Position numbers and translations under genes: made by a program. The notes beneath the pieces are model-generated. The model was given only the letters and a program-made list of their open reading frames with translations, was not told the DNA's origin and ran no database searches. Below, in pieces: positions 55,189-64,000 of a DNA stretch of 64,000 nucleotides. Where the stretch lies: contig NW_026973566.1 of the NCBI RefSeq assembly GCF_963855985.1, positions 1,612,001-1,676,000 on the forward strand, read 5' to 3'. The stretch's first letter is position 1, and every line of letters starts with the position of its first letter. The DNA is from Ostrinia nubilalis. Its lineage: Eukaryota; Arthropoda; Insecta; Lepidoptera; Crambidae.

Positions 55189-56143
55189 CCAAGAGACACG
55201 GGTTCGATTCCCGCTCAGAGGCTCGGGAACCACTTGATTTTTCCAAGTTAAATTTGTTTTGCTTTTGAATTCCAGTATCATTAAAAGAGAAAGGGCACGC
55301 TTCTCGAAAATAAATAAATAATCAAGCAGAAATAGTAAAATAATAAATTCTTCTATTATACTTGATATTTCGGTACCCTGTGTTCTAGTGATTAGTGGGG
55401 ATTTTTTAAACTTTATTTGAGTTTTAATTTAATTTTAATTTAATATTTTATTTTTATTTTTAATTTTACTGTAATTTTTAATTAGTTTTTGACTTATGTT
55501 TTTGATTTTAATTGTGTATTTTAATTTAAACTTTGGACAATTGGACACGGTCTATATAATTATTTTAAATTATTTTTTTTTATTCAAAGGATCTTAAAAA
55601 GTTACATAGTTGTTGTGATAACGCATGATTGGTTTGGTGTCATGTCATAAATGTTAGTTATAGACAAAATACAGGCTTATAAGTCTTCGCAGGTGGCGTT
55701 ATAGTTATGAGACGGTAATAGAATTAAGTATGAATATTACTTTATTCTATTAGCGACCGTAAAAAAAACAGTAACCAGCTAAAATATCTACTTTAATGAA
55801 GACGTGATCAGTGAAGTATCATTTCTATTAGGTTTTATTTTATATCAAATAGATACTAATTAGAATTTAACAGGTTTTTATAAAATCTACTGTCATACAT
55901 TATTAGAGATATTCTTTAATGTTCATTGCAGTTTTATGCCAAACCTATGACAATAAACGTATGGCGTTAATTGATTTAATTATGTGAAATATTCTTATGA
56001 ATCGATCAAGACAAAAAAATCGAGGTTAAATGCGTAATTAAATATATAAATACTAAAATAAAAAACGTTATCCAAATTCTAACAACGCCATGGGTCGTTA
56101 TTAGGAACCAAATTATGAAAAGTGTTTCTATTACCGCCCTTAT
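55189..56143. other. Right flank of the DDE/SWIM transposon
   Basis: Non-coding, AT-rich. CGGGTTCGATTCCCGCTC at 55198 resembles a tRNA T-arm. Variants of the terminal-repeat core (CGGTAATAGAA, TTCTATTAGCGACCG, TTTCTATTAGG) occur at 55710, 55745 and 55826, and another (TTTCTATTACCGCCC) at 56126. Confidence 0.5.
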
Positions 56144-56147
56144 TTAA

Positions 56148-57102
56148 CCCTCCGTATACCAGGTGACTAAAAGTTACGTTCCGTACCAGGTGGGGTGTGA
56201 CATACCCCAATATACAAAGTCATAAAATTTTCATTCAACATTTTTTTAAGTGGAATTTATTATTTAATAATGATTATTTACATATGCTAATTAGGTTTAA
56301 GAAAAGCTCTGAGCTGAAAATATGTATTATAACATTTTTATCATAAAAAAACAAAAAGACACAATTTCCGTTGTTCTTGTAATTTAGGAATCAGTTTCTT
56401 ATGTATAATTTTTAATTAGTGCCTTTAATTATGACAACCGTTTTTATTTAACAAAGTACAAGATATTTATTTAAAACTTAAAATTAAATTAAAATCTGGA
56501 AGGGTATAAATTTGTTTTGATCATCGGTTTTGAATTTACCACAATTCTAATGAAAGAAAATGAGTATGCTCAATGCTTAAAATGGGAGCGTAATAATTCT
56601 ATTTATTTATAAAATATGTTATTTCATTTCAGTAGCCCATAAATTGCATCACCAGGTATAAATTGTAGCCCATAAGTGAATGTTCACATACATCTTCGGA
56701 TCTCAGTACCAAACTTCCAGATTCGCACTAAAAATCATCTCATTTGACTAAAAGTGCTTGAAAATTTCAGATACCGTGAAAATCACGAAAAATATTATTT
56801 GTATTGAATATTATTCAATTAACAAAGCTAAAAATATATAAATTACACCAAAACTGTTAGATTATTTTTTTTACTTTTTAACAACGTCCCGTACCAGGTG
56901 GGGTGTGTGACACCCACACGCACTTTAAAGGCATGTAACTCAGTTGGTAGTCACCGCTGGACTGATTTTGCAACGCTGATCGAAGCAGCAGCGCCATAAT
57001 TCCAGCTACTGAGAATTTCATATTCAGCACTTGCAAATTTTTAAAATTATGGCGATTTTTAAAGGACTGGGGTGTGTCACACCCCACCTCGTACAGCGAG
57101 GG
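56148..57102. mobile_element. piggyBac-like MITE (TTAA target)
   Basis: 955 bp between TTAA at 56144-56147 and 57103-57106. Ends CCCTCCGTATACCAGGT and reverse complement CCCTCGCTGTACGAGGT. GGTGGGGTGTG...CCCC blocks recur near both ends and at 56880-56910. No ORF. TTAA plus CCCT ends is the piggyBac signature. Confidence 0.8.
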
Positions 57103-57484
57103 TTAAAATTGCATTTAAGCTACAAAAATACAGCGAGAGGGCTATGTTGAGGGTTTATTAAGGAAACTAAAGTACGAATTAATATTATCATGCAAAAACA
57201 TATTGGTACACTCATTTTGAATGTGTTAAAATCGCTAATTAATAACAAGGTGCACTTTAAGTAGCTGGGAGCGCGTCAGTATGAAAAGTGCGTCCGTTGC
57301 GGGCGCGTCTCATTTAATGTCAAATAACTCCATTTACTGGTTATTTACGAACACAAACTTTAATCGTTTTGATAGTCAATAAACATATCTAGATATTTTT
57401 AGCTAACGTGTTTTCTGGAACCTGTTATTATGTCTTTTATGAAAGAAAGAAAAATAGGGCGGTAATAGGATACAAATTTTGGGG

Positions 57485-57508
57485 GGTCGTTAATAGGCGC
57501 ACTTACGT
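57485..57508 (-). repeat. Right terminal inverted repeat of the DDE/SWIM transposon
   Basis: Ends GCGCACTTACGT followed by TA (57509-57510). The reverse complement matches the left end with three substitutions in the first 23 bp. Confidence 0.85.
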
Positions 57509-57510
57509 TA

Positions 57511-58585
57511 GGCAGTTAGAAGCGGCGAGACAGAGGGCGGAATCCTTCGCTGAACCCCCGCGCAGTGTACCGAATACTGTCGCCCCGACCTGGCCTACAA
57601 AAGTAAGTCTGCTCGTCCAAAATGTGAGGCTGTGGGTAAAAGTCCGAGCATGGAGAAGTTTTGCGTACGTTGCCGTGTGAAGGACCACACGCTCCGTGAT
57701 TGTAATGCGCCTCATGTTGTTATTTGTTATCGTTGTGGTGAGAAGGGCGTGACCGCTGTCAATTGTCCGAAGTGTGTACGCCAGAAGGACGTCAAAGTTT
57801 CTGGAGTCACAAAACGCGTGGCGACGGACCGTCGTTTTGATATTACACCTGTTGATGAGTGGCGTGCTTGGTGTGATTTTGTGCGTGTATTCTCAAAAAA
57901 TTGCAAAGCTAATGTTGCGACGGTCCGACCAGATGATTGTCAGGATGCACGTCCTTATTTGAATGTTGAGATTGGTGGTGTTCCGTGTTCTGGATTGTTA
58001 GATTCTGGAGCGGAAGTTTCTATTGTTGGTGGTTCTGCTGTGAATTGTTTTTCTCATCTGGGCGAGTTGTATAAATCGGATACGGATGCTGTGGTAGCGG
58101 CGAATGGTTCTACTTCGTCTGCTGTCGGTTACATGTTTTTACCGGTTGTGGTGGATAATGTGTTAAAGGTTATAAAGTTTTATGTTGTTCCTGGAGTTTC
58201 GTCGTTTTTGTTGTTTGGCATCAACTTCTGGAAAGCTTTTCAGATCGCGCCTGATGTTTTACGACTTGTGAATCGGAAAGTTTCGGTTGTTTCTAAAAAA
58301 CATGCTGAAGCAGTGGTGTCTCAGAGGTTGACTGGTGATGCTGGTGAAGCTTCTAAACACCCGAAGGTTCGTCGTAGACCCTTCCAGTGTGTCAGCGTCG
58401 GTTTTGTTGGTTCACTGCCCAGGTCTCGACGGAAAGTGTTTGAAGTAGATAAGCAATTGAGGAAATCTCACTTGCGAGATGAATGTTGTGATAGGCATCT
58501 GAGAGACGTAGTGGTTAAAAAAGATGATGTTGTTTGGCGGAGTACGCATGTTCGTAGTGTAGCTCCGAGATTTAAAAAAATGTAG
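57511..58585 (+). pseudogene. Gag-protease, C-terminal part (copy 1)
   Basis: Continues the gag cut at 34478. RQLEAARQRAESFAEPPRSV is followed by a one-base deletion near 57588 relative to copy 2. Then zinc knuckles CVRCRVKDHTLRDC and CYRCGEKGVTAVNC (His replaced), protease (GLLDSGAEVSIVGGSA, LLFGINFWKAF), and a basic tail containing KKDDVVWRSTHV, which resembles the extreme C-terminus of gypsy integrase. RT, RNase H and integrase core would lie between and are gone. Confidence 0.8.
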
Positions 58586-58988
58586 GGTAGATTGAAGTTT
58601 TGTTGAGGTGTTAGTTTTTTTTGTTGTGTATTGTGGTGGTATGGTTTCTGTAAGATAGGTTGATGCTGGAGGGCCAGCGTGAATTTTTCTCGTTATCCTC
58701 GTAAAATTCTGGTGGGTGAAGGGGTACTGTAACACTTTTTTCTTGGCGAGATTAAATACTTACCGATTTCCACAAACAAACATTCCAACTGACCGTAAGG
58801 TCACATATTACAAAGTGTACAGTATTTCCTTTGTCACTTGATTGTGTCGTTGTTAGTGATTCACTGAATTTAAATTAACTTCTATTAAAAATTAATTACG
58901 TTGTTTTGGTAAACAGAGCAATAACTAAGATTAGTTAAAATATTATAACTTATTTACTTTTTATGAAAGTTCATTTTGTAAAGCCAAT
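58586..58988. other. Junction between gag-protease copies 1 and 2
   Basis: After copy 1 comes a purine-rich tract (GGTGGGTGAAGGGGTA, ~58711), then TGTAACAC at 58728, a probable LTR start. No primer binding site occurs before copy 2's gag. Instead 58843-58924 repeats 31210-31291, and from ~58925 the sequence equals the copy 1 leader. It appears to be a shared, internally deleted LTR plus leader. Confidence 0.55.
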
Positions 58989-61021
58989 ATGATGGAGGAA
59001 CGCCCTATCCGCTTTAATCTTTTAAATAAAAATGAATTGATTTACGAAGTTGTGATCCGAGATGCTGTGCCTGAAAAAACGGTAGAGTTGTTGCGTGGTC
59101 AAATAAGACGTTTGGCTCAGGATATACCTAGCGATGAGGTGAGTGTGTTTGAGGGAGATGCGCTGGCTGAGCTGAGAACTATTTCCTCCAAAATAGACGA
59201 GCTTGAGGGGCTGTGTAACAGGAAACCCCTGTTACTCAAACAACTTTATCGCGTGCAGGCTTTAGGAAACCACATCTTCCATAGGTTAAGTCGTGTTGAG
59301 GCTGCGGATGAAGATGATAGGACTTTGTGGGAACAGTTGGATGAGCGTCTCATCCCACTTTTAAAGCGGATCGACCGTATGACGCACACATTCGTTAGCA
59401 GTTATGATTTTCAACCTGCTGAGGAGGAAGTTTCTAGGGTCTCTGGTTTGGCTGGGAATGAGCCATCAATGGTCAAACCTGTGAATTGTTCTGCGTGTGT
59501 TCACTCTTTGAATTTCAGGTTTAACGGGAAAGACAGTGTGCAGGATTTTATTGTTAGAATTGAAGAGTTATGTAAATCTCGTAATATTGCGAAAGAAAAA
59601 TTATTCAACTCAGCGGCTGAATTATTTACTGATGAGGCCTTATATTGGTACCGAGGTACTCGTGACCAACTAAATAGTTGGGAAGATTTAAAAGCGTCGT
59701 TGTTGGAAGAGTATTACCCTACGATTATGATCATCGTTAGTTGCAGGAGATTCGTTCAAGGACCCAAGGTCCTGATGAATCCATATGTAGTTACCTAAGC
59801 ATTATGCAAAATTACTTTTCGAGGTTGCGTAAACCTTTGGACGAGGAAGAGAAGTTGAGCTTAATCAAATTCAACATTAGGCCATCCTACTCCATTCCTT
59901 TGGTCAATGTTGAAATAAAATCGTGGGCCGACTTGAAGAAGCATTGTAGGCAGTTAGAAGCGGCGAGACAGAGGGCGGAATCCTTCGCTGAACCCCCGCG
60001 CAGTGTACCGAATACTGTCGCCCCTGACCTGGCCTACAAAAGTAAGTCTGCTCGTCCAAAGTGTGAGGCTGTGGTTAAGAGTCCGAGCATGGAGAAGTTT
60101 TGCGTGCGTTGCCGTGTGAAGAACCACACGCTCCGTGATTGTAATGCTCCTCGTGTTATTATTTGTTATCGTTGTGGTGAGAAGGGCGTGACCGCTGTCA
60201 ATTGTCCGAAGTGTGCACGCCAGAAGGACGTCAAAGTCTCTGGAGTCACAAAACGCGTGGCGACGGACCGTCGTTTTGAGGTTACACCTGTTGAAGAGTG
60301 GCATGCTTGGTGTGATTTTGTGCGTGCATTCTCGAGAAATTATAACGCTAATGTTGCGACGGTCCGACAAGATGATTGTCAGGACGCACGTCCTTATTTG
60401 AATGTTGAGATTGGTGGTGTTCCGTGTTCTGGATTGCTAGATTCTGGAGCGGAAGTTTCTATTGTTGGTGGTTCTGCTGTAAATTGTTTTTCTCATCTGG
60501 GTGAGTTGTATAAATCTGATACGGATGCTGTGGTAGCGGCGAATGGTTCTACTTCGTCTGCTATTGGTTACATGTTTCTACCTGTTGTGGTTGATGATGT
60601 GTTAAAGGTAATAAAGTTTTATGTTGTTCCTGGAGTTTCGTCGTCTTTGTTGTTTGGCATCAACTTCTGGAAAGCTTTTCAGATAGCGCCTGATGTTTTG
60701 CGACTTGTAAATCGGAGGGATTCGATTGTTAGGCATGCTGAAGCAGTCGTGTCTCAGAGGTTGACTGGTGATGCCGGTAAAGCTTCTAAACACCCGAAGG
60801 TTCGTCGTAGACCCTTCCAGTGTGTCAGCGTCGGTTTTGTTGGTTCACTGCCCAGGTCTCGACGGAAAGTGTTTGAAGTAGATAGGCAATTGAGGAAATC
60901 TCACTTACGAGATGAATGTTGTGGTAGGCGTCTGAGAGACGTAGTGGTTAAAAAAGATGATGTTGTTTGGCGGAGTACGCATGTTCGTAGTGTAGCTCCG
61001 AGATTTAAAAAAAAATTGTAG
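58989..61021 (+). pseudogene. Gag-protease, copy 2 (one frameshift, one stop)
   Basis: Starts MMEERPIRFNLLNKNELIYE. Near 59717 a T is missing relative to copy 1 (TATTTA to TATTA), and a TTG codon has become TAG near 59738. The rest is open to 61021: gag, zinc knuckles CVRCRVKNHTLRDC and CYRCGEKGVTAVNC, protease GLLDSGAEVSIVGG, and the integrase-C-terminus-like tail. It contains the uninterrupted target site of the DDE/SWIM transposon. The same domain deletion as copy 1 shows that the deleted form itself was amplified. Confidence 0.88.
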
Positions 61022-62394
61022 GGTAGCTTGAAGTTTTGTTGAGGTGTTAGTTTTGTTGTTGTGTATTGTGGTGGTTCTGTTTCTGTATGATAGGATGATG
61101 CTGGAGGGCCAGCGTGAATTTTTCTCGTTATCCTCGTAAAATTCTGGTGGGTGAAGGGGTACTGTACCAAATAAAAAAATCAGTTGAAAACACGCGAGAA
61201 AAAAAAAGAAGCAGTTTTAGGTCAAATTTCGGAAAATAATAAATAAAATCATTAATATTAATAAAAAAAAGTAGCTCATTTAGGGTCAAAATGACCTTAC
61301 GAAGTTTGTCTAACGTCGCGTTCTACCAAACTCCTGTATATTTTATATTATTATCAGGGATCGAAATAGGTGGTATCAATTTAATTTACCTAACCTTATT
61401 CGCGACGACACGATTGAGCTAGATGAATCGAAAATTCCCTAGGAATAATTCCGATTTTTTGTGGGGAACAATGAGATAAAAAAAACTCATACCTACAAAA
61501 CCAATGGACCAACGGGGTACCTTGTAAATTACCAATAGAAACGCAAAATGCACAAAAGTGATGTGATTGTATCCAAGAAATTGATAAAATACGTTTTTGC
61601 TAATTACAGAATTTAAATAATCCTTTGTAGGAATACCTATTAAAATATTACCAAAAAATATTTTGTTGTCTTGTGATTTCCTTTACCTAAGTGCGTTGTT
61701 TTATTATTATTACCTACTAATACCTACACAAGAAAAAAAAATCTCGTCTCGAAGTTTATATAAATCTAGAATAAATAGATAAATAATCAGACGAATAAAT
61801 CTAGAAAAATAGATAATTAGCATCTTGTGTACCTATGTATTTAAATTATTTTAAAAAATTTATAATGCCTATACTTATTTAAAATGACGTACTCAGATCA
61901 CTAATTCAGCCGCCGAACTACTTTGAGTACCGAGTGTACCATCTGCGCTATAAATTCTTTATAGAAAAACAAAGGAGCGGAGCGGGCCGACATGCGACAC
62001 AGCCTCCCCGTGCGAACGCTAGTGAAAGACTGAGCTCCCGCATTCGAGCGGCCCGCGTGTGGAAATTACAGGGTATTTTGAATGTATGACACGTAATACA
62101 AGATTTTTGAAAAAAAATGAACAACAATTTTTTAGACCATAAAATGTTCTATCATTTGGTGAAAGAATCATTAAAATCGCTTCAGCCGTTTAGGAGTAGT
62201 AGGAAATTTCTTTGGTGAAATTAGAAGAAAGTTAAGAATTTTTTCTGTCAAAACCAATAGTTGTAACAAAAAAAACGAACAACAGTTTTTTAGTTTAAGA
62301 TATTATACATCTCACACATATTTTTTTTTCTTGTTTGGATCATCCATTTAGGAGGAGTAGGGATTCAAAGACAGGTCTACTTTGCAGTTTTGCC
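61022..62394. other. No gene seen
   Basis: Starts with the copy 2 purine tract (~61145-61160) and TGTACC at 61163. Otherwise AT-rich apart from a GC-richer patch at 61970-62060. Nothing recognised. Confidence 0.35.
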
Positions 62395-62790
62395 TCACCT
62401 ATCTATGCCTTAAGTCAAGTCCATTTGTTGCCATTCGGTGTTTGCAGCAGTTAGCGGCTGATGAAGGTTCGGTTTATCCTAGAGCAGCTAAACTTTTAAA
62501 GTATAATAGTTTTGTCGATGACCTAAACTGAGGTGCAGACACTATTGAGGAGGCGATAGGCGTTCGTGACGAACTTATTGCATTAATGTCCACGGCAAAT
62601 TACGAACTTCGCAAATGGTCTGCGAATGACCACGGTTGTTACAGGACTTGCCGTCAGATCATTGTGAAGTACCTATTAGTTTTGATAAAGAAGATCAGTT
62701 TGGCTGTATTAAGGTATTGGGAGTTCAGTGGGAACCAAAGACGGACTGTTTTACATATAAGGTAAATGTCCCCACCGAAACGACGAACGA
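62395..62790 (+). pseudogene. BEL/Pao RT fragment with FVDD box
   Basis: Reads SSPFVAIRCLQQLAADEGSV, PRAAKLLKYNSFVDDLN, a stop, then ADTIEEAIGVRDELIALM and ELRKWSAND. After a frame shift it continues DHCEVPISFDKEDQFGCIKV and LGVQWEPKTDCFTYKV. This is the second half of BEL RT, i.e. the part missing from the truncated element ending near 22280, although the two are 40 kb apart and need not be related. Confidence 0.75.
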
Positions 62791-63364
62791 AATCAGATGG
62801 CGCCACTGCCACGGTAAACAACGGCTCCGCAATTATTGTGATTTTAAAATGTTTAAACTATGAGTATCTTCAATAAAAATAGACACAAGTTCACTACGAC
62901 GTATAAACAATAAGTGATAGTGTTTGTGAGTGAAAAAACTAAGGGAATATCGTGTTAAAATAGTGACAATACTTTGCGATAAATGACGCTTAATCTATAA
63001 ATATGTGTGCCTAAAACAATACAAACTAAGTGACTAATACTGTGCAATGACAAAACAAATAATAAAACTTATTTTATAACAGTGACATACAAACATCAAT
63101 TAACAATAACTTAAGTGTGGGTGACGGTCAAACAAAAATTTAAAATTGTATCATCAATACCCTATACTCAACAACGAACATTAAAATATTCGTATAAGCT
63201 CATTATATGGACATTTATTTCGCCAATGTTTCTTATGTAGTGTTTGGCCAAACGGCTAAGCGAGCCTGTTCACACGCAATCAACGCGGGTTCGCATCCCA
63301 GAACTTTAAATCTTTTTGTAAATTGTTTTCTATCGAAGAAACTTATCAATAAAAAATAATAACA
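62791..63364 (+). other. Probable 5' leader of the LINE that follows
   Basis: AT-rich with no ORF. At 63247-63300 TTGGCCAAACGGCTAAGCG resembles a pol III A box and GCGGGTTCGCATCCCAG, ~40 bp later, a B box (tRNA T-arm). It could be a tRNA-related promoter or a chance tRNA-like relic. Confidence 0.35.
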
Positions 63365-63992
63365 ATGTCAAGAAATAGTGCTAAAAATTGTCGCAAGATG
63401 TCGACACCAGTTACCTGTTTCAAATGCAAGACTATGGTTGGCATCAGAGATACCTTACTGTGCGCTGTATGCAATAACAGATTTGAATTTGATTGTGCTG
63501 GCTTCTCAGAAAAACTGTGCCAAACAATGAAACCAGAATCTAAGAAGAAAATATGCATGCAGTAGCATACGCAAAAAACAAACGAATTCATCCACGAACG
63601 TCACGTTACGGAAAAGAACAAACATAATAGTGTCTGTACCCAGTAGGGCCGCTCAAAATGAAGAATCTCCAAAGTCAGACGGATCGTTGACATCCCCCGA
63701 GGAAATTATATTAAATAAACAGACTGAAATGGATGACGAGATTTCGGGGAACGAATCTTACTGTGAGATGTTCTCAAGAAGCGCTGAATTAGCTACAAAT
63801 AACACGCAAGAAACACAAGAACTGATAATAAAAATTGATGACCTTACCTCTAAACTCACGAGCACTCAAGAAGAACTGGACAACACTATTTTGGAAAAAA
63901 ATGCGCTTGATAATGAAATTAGAAAACTTACCAACAAAATACAAATCTTAGAAACTATCCGTCGTAATCCACCAACAAATAACCAACAATAA
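63365..63992 (+). pseudogene. LINE ORF1 with PHD-like finger, frameshifted, runs off the window
   Basis: 63365-63565 encodes a PHD-like cysteine pattern (CFKCKTMV, LLCAVCNNRFEFDCAGFSE) characteristic of lepidopteran LINE ORF1 proteins. A frameshift near 63550 displaces the end of the finger; in another frame the sequence continues CSSIRKKQTNSST. 63630-63992 is an acidic segment then a coiled coil (LTSKLTSTQEELDNTI). A TAA lies at 63990. The FP-like C-terminal domain expected in this family (compare 1830-2738) is not reached. Confidence 0.6.
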
Positions 63993-64000
63993 AGGTTTCC

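Larger units (their letters stand above)
34480..57508 (+). mobile_element. DDE/SWIM DNA transposon (ISL2EU-like), 23 kb with nested insertions
   Basis: Left end ACGTAAATGCGCCTATTACC and the reverse complement of the right end, ACGTAAGTGCGCCTATTAAC, form ~24 bp inverted repeats flanked by TA (34478-34479 and 57509-57510). The undisturbed target (CATTGTAGGCAG) survives at ~59942 in the second gag copy, proving the insertion and its borders. Subtracting later insertions leaves ~5.9 kb: 34480-35908, 41216-44297, 55189-56147 and 57107-57508. Its single gene is the three-exon transposase at 35228-43237. A second ORF, such as the YqaJ nuclease I recall for some ISL2EU elements, is not seen. Confidence 0.85.
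33306..58727 (+). mobile_element. Gag-protease LTR element without RT (copy 1, split by 23 kb)
   Basis: Order: primer site 33306, gag 33519-34479, a 23 kb insertion (34480-57508), rest of gag and protease 57511-58585, a purine-rich tract ending near 58726, and TGTAACAC at 58728 as possible 3' LTR start. RT, RNase H and the integrase core are absent. Copy 2 downstream has the same structure, so the deletion predates both copies and this is a family, not a single broken element. Confidence 0.75.

Noticed and set aside
63247..63300. Candidate tRNA gene
   Set aside because: A and B box-like strings are present, but I could not fold a cloverleaf with a proper acceptor stem; kept only as a note.

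Overview
The window looks like insect, most probably lepidopteran, nuclear DNA. It is AT-rich and contains introns. Its retroelement families are ones common in moth and butterfly genomes: RTE-type endonuclease/RT with (TGA)n or (CGAA)n tails, BEL/Pao, R1-like, Jockey-like, and LINE ORF1s with a PHD-like finger or a baculovirus-FP-like domain. I found no convincing host gene. Essentially everything I can interpret is transposable elements, many nested in one another. Such density suggests heterochromatin or a W chromosome, but that is inference.

Layout. 0-9.8 kb: a head-to-head Tc1/mariner fold-back element with TA duplication (67-1652), an intact ORF with an FP-like domain (1830-2738, minus), a perfect ~550 bp GATA array (4610-5159), a broken LINE ORF1 (6381-7053, minus), a 60 bp RTE stub, and a broken R1-like endonuclease region (8262-8850, minus). 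9.85-18.7 kb: a BEL/Pao LTR element on the minus strand with one uninterrupted 1790-codon polyprotein. Its 5' LTR is split by a GC-rich element that carries only a Jockey-type gag. 18.9-22.3 kb: a second, degenerate and 3'-truncated BEL/Pao element with two short insertions and a coding minisatellite. 23.4-29.5 kb: a Ty3/gypsy-derived element with two near-identical 529 bp LTRs but a decayed interior holding a minisatellite and a 28 bp perfect palindrome. 31.8-32.7 kb: a solo LTR.

33.3-61.2 kb is a deep nest. The outermost layer is a gag-protease LTR element without reverse transcriptase, with a Lys-tRNA-type primer binding site. Its gag is split by a 23 kb insertion at 34480-57508. That insertion is a DNA transposon with ~24 bp terminal inverted repeats and a TA duplication. 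The undisturbed target sequence is preserved in a second gag copy at 59944. With later insertions removed, the transposon is about 5.9 kb and has one three-exon gene for a DDE transposase with a C-terminal SWIM finger (35228-43237). Into it went a second RT-less LTR element (35909-41215, inside intron 2), a complete Ty3/gypsy element (44298-55183, ATATT duplication) and a piggyBac-like MITE (56148-57102). The gypsy element in turn holds a composite insertion at its gag-pol junction, a long-armed fold-back MITE, and a hAT-type element that itself contains an RTE copy with a 5' inversion. 61.2-64 kb: a BEL/Pao RT scrap and the start of another LINE ORF1 that runs off the window.

The genes do not form a cellular pathway. 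They are gag, protease, RT, integrase and transposase functions of independent mobile elements. Three families have kept gag (or gag-protease) while losing RT, so in-trans mobilisation is a recurring theme.
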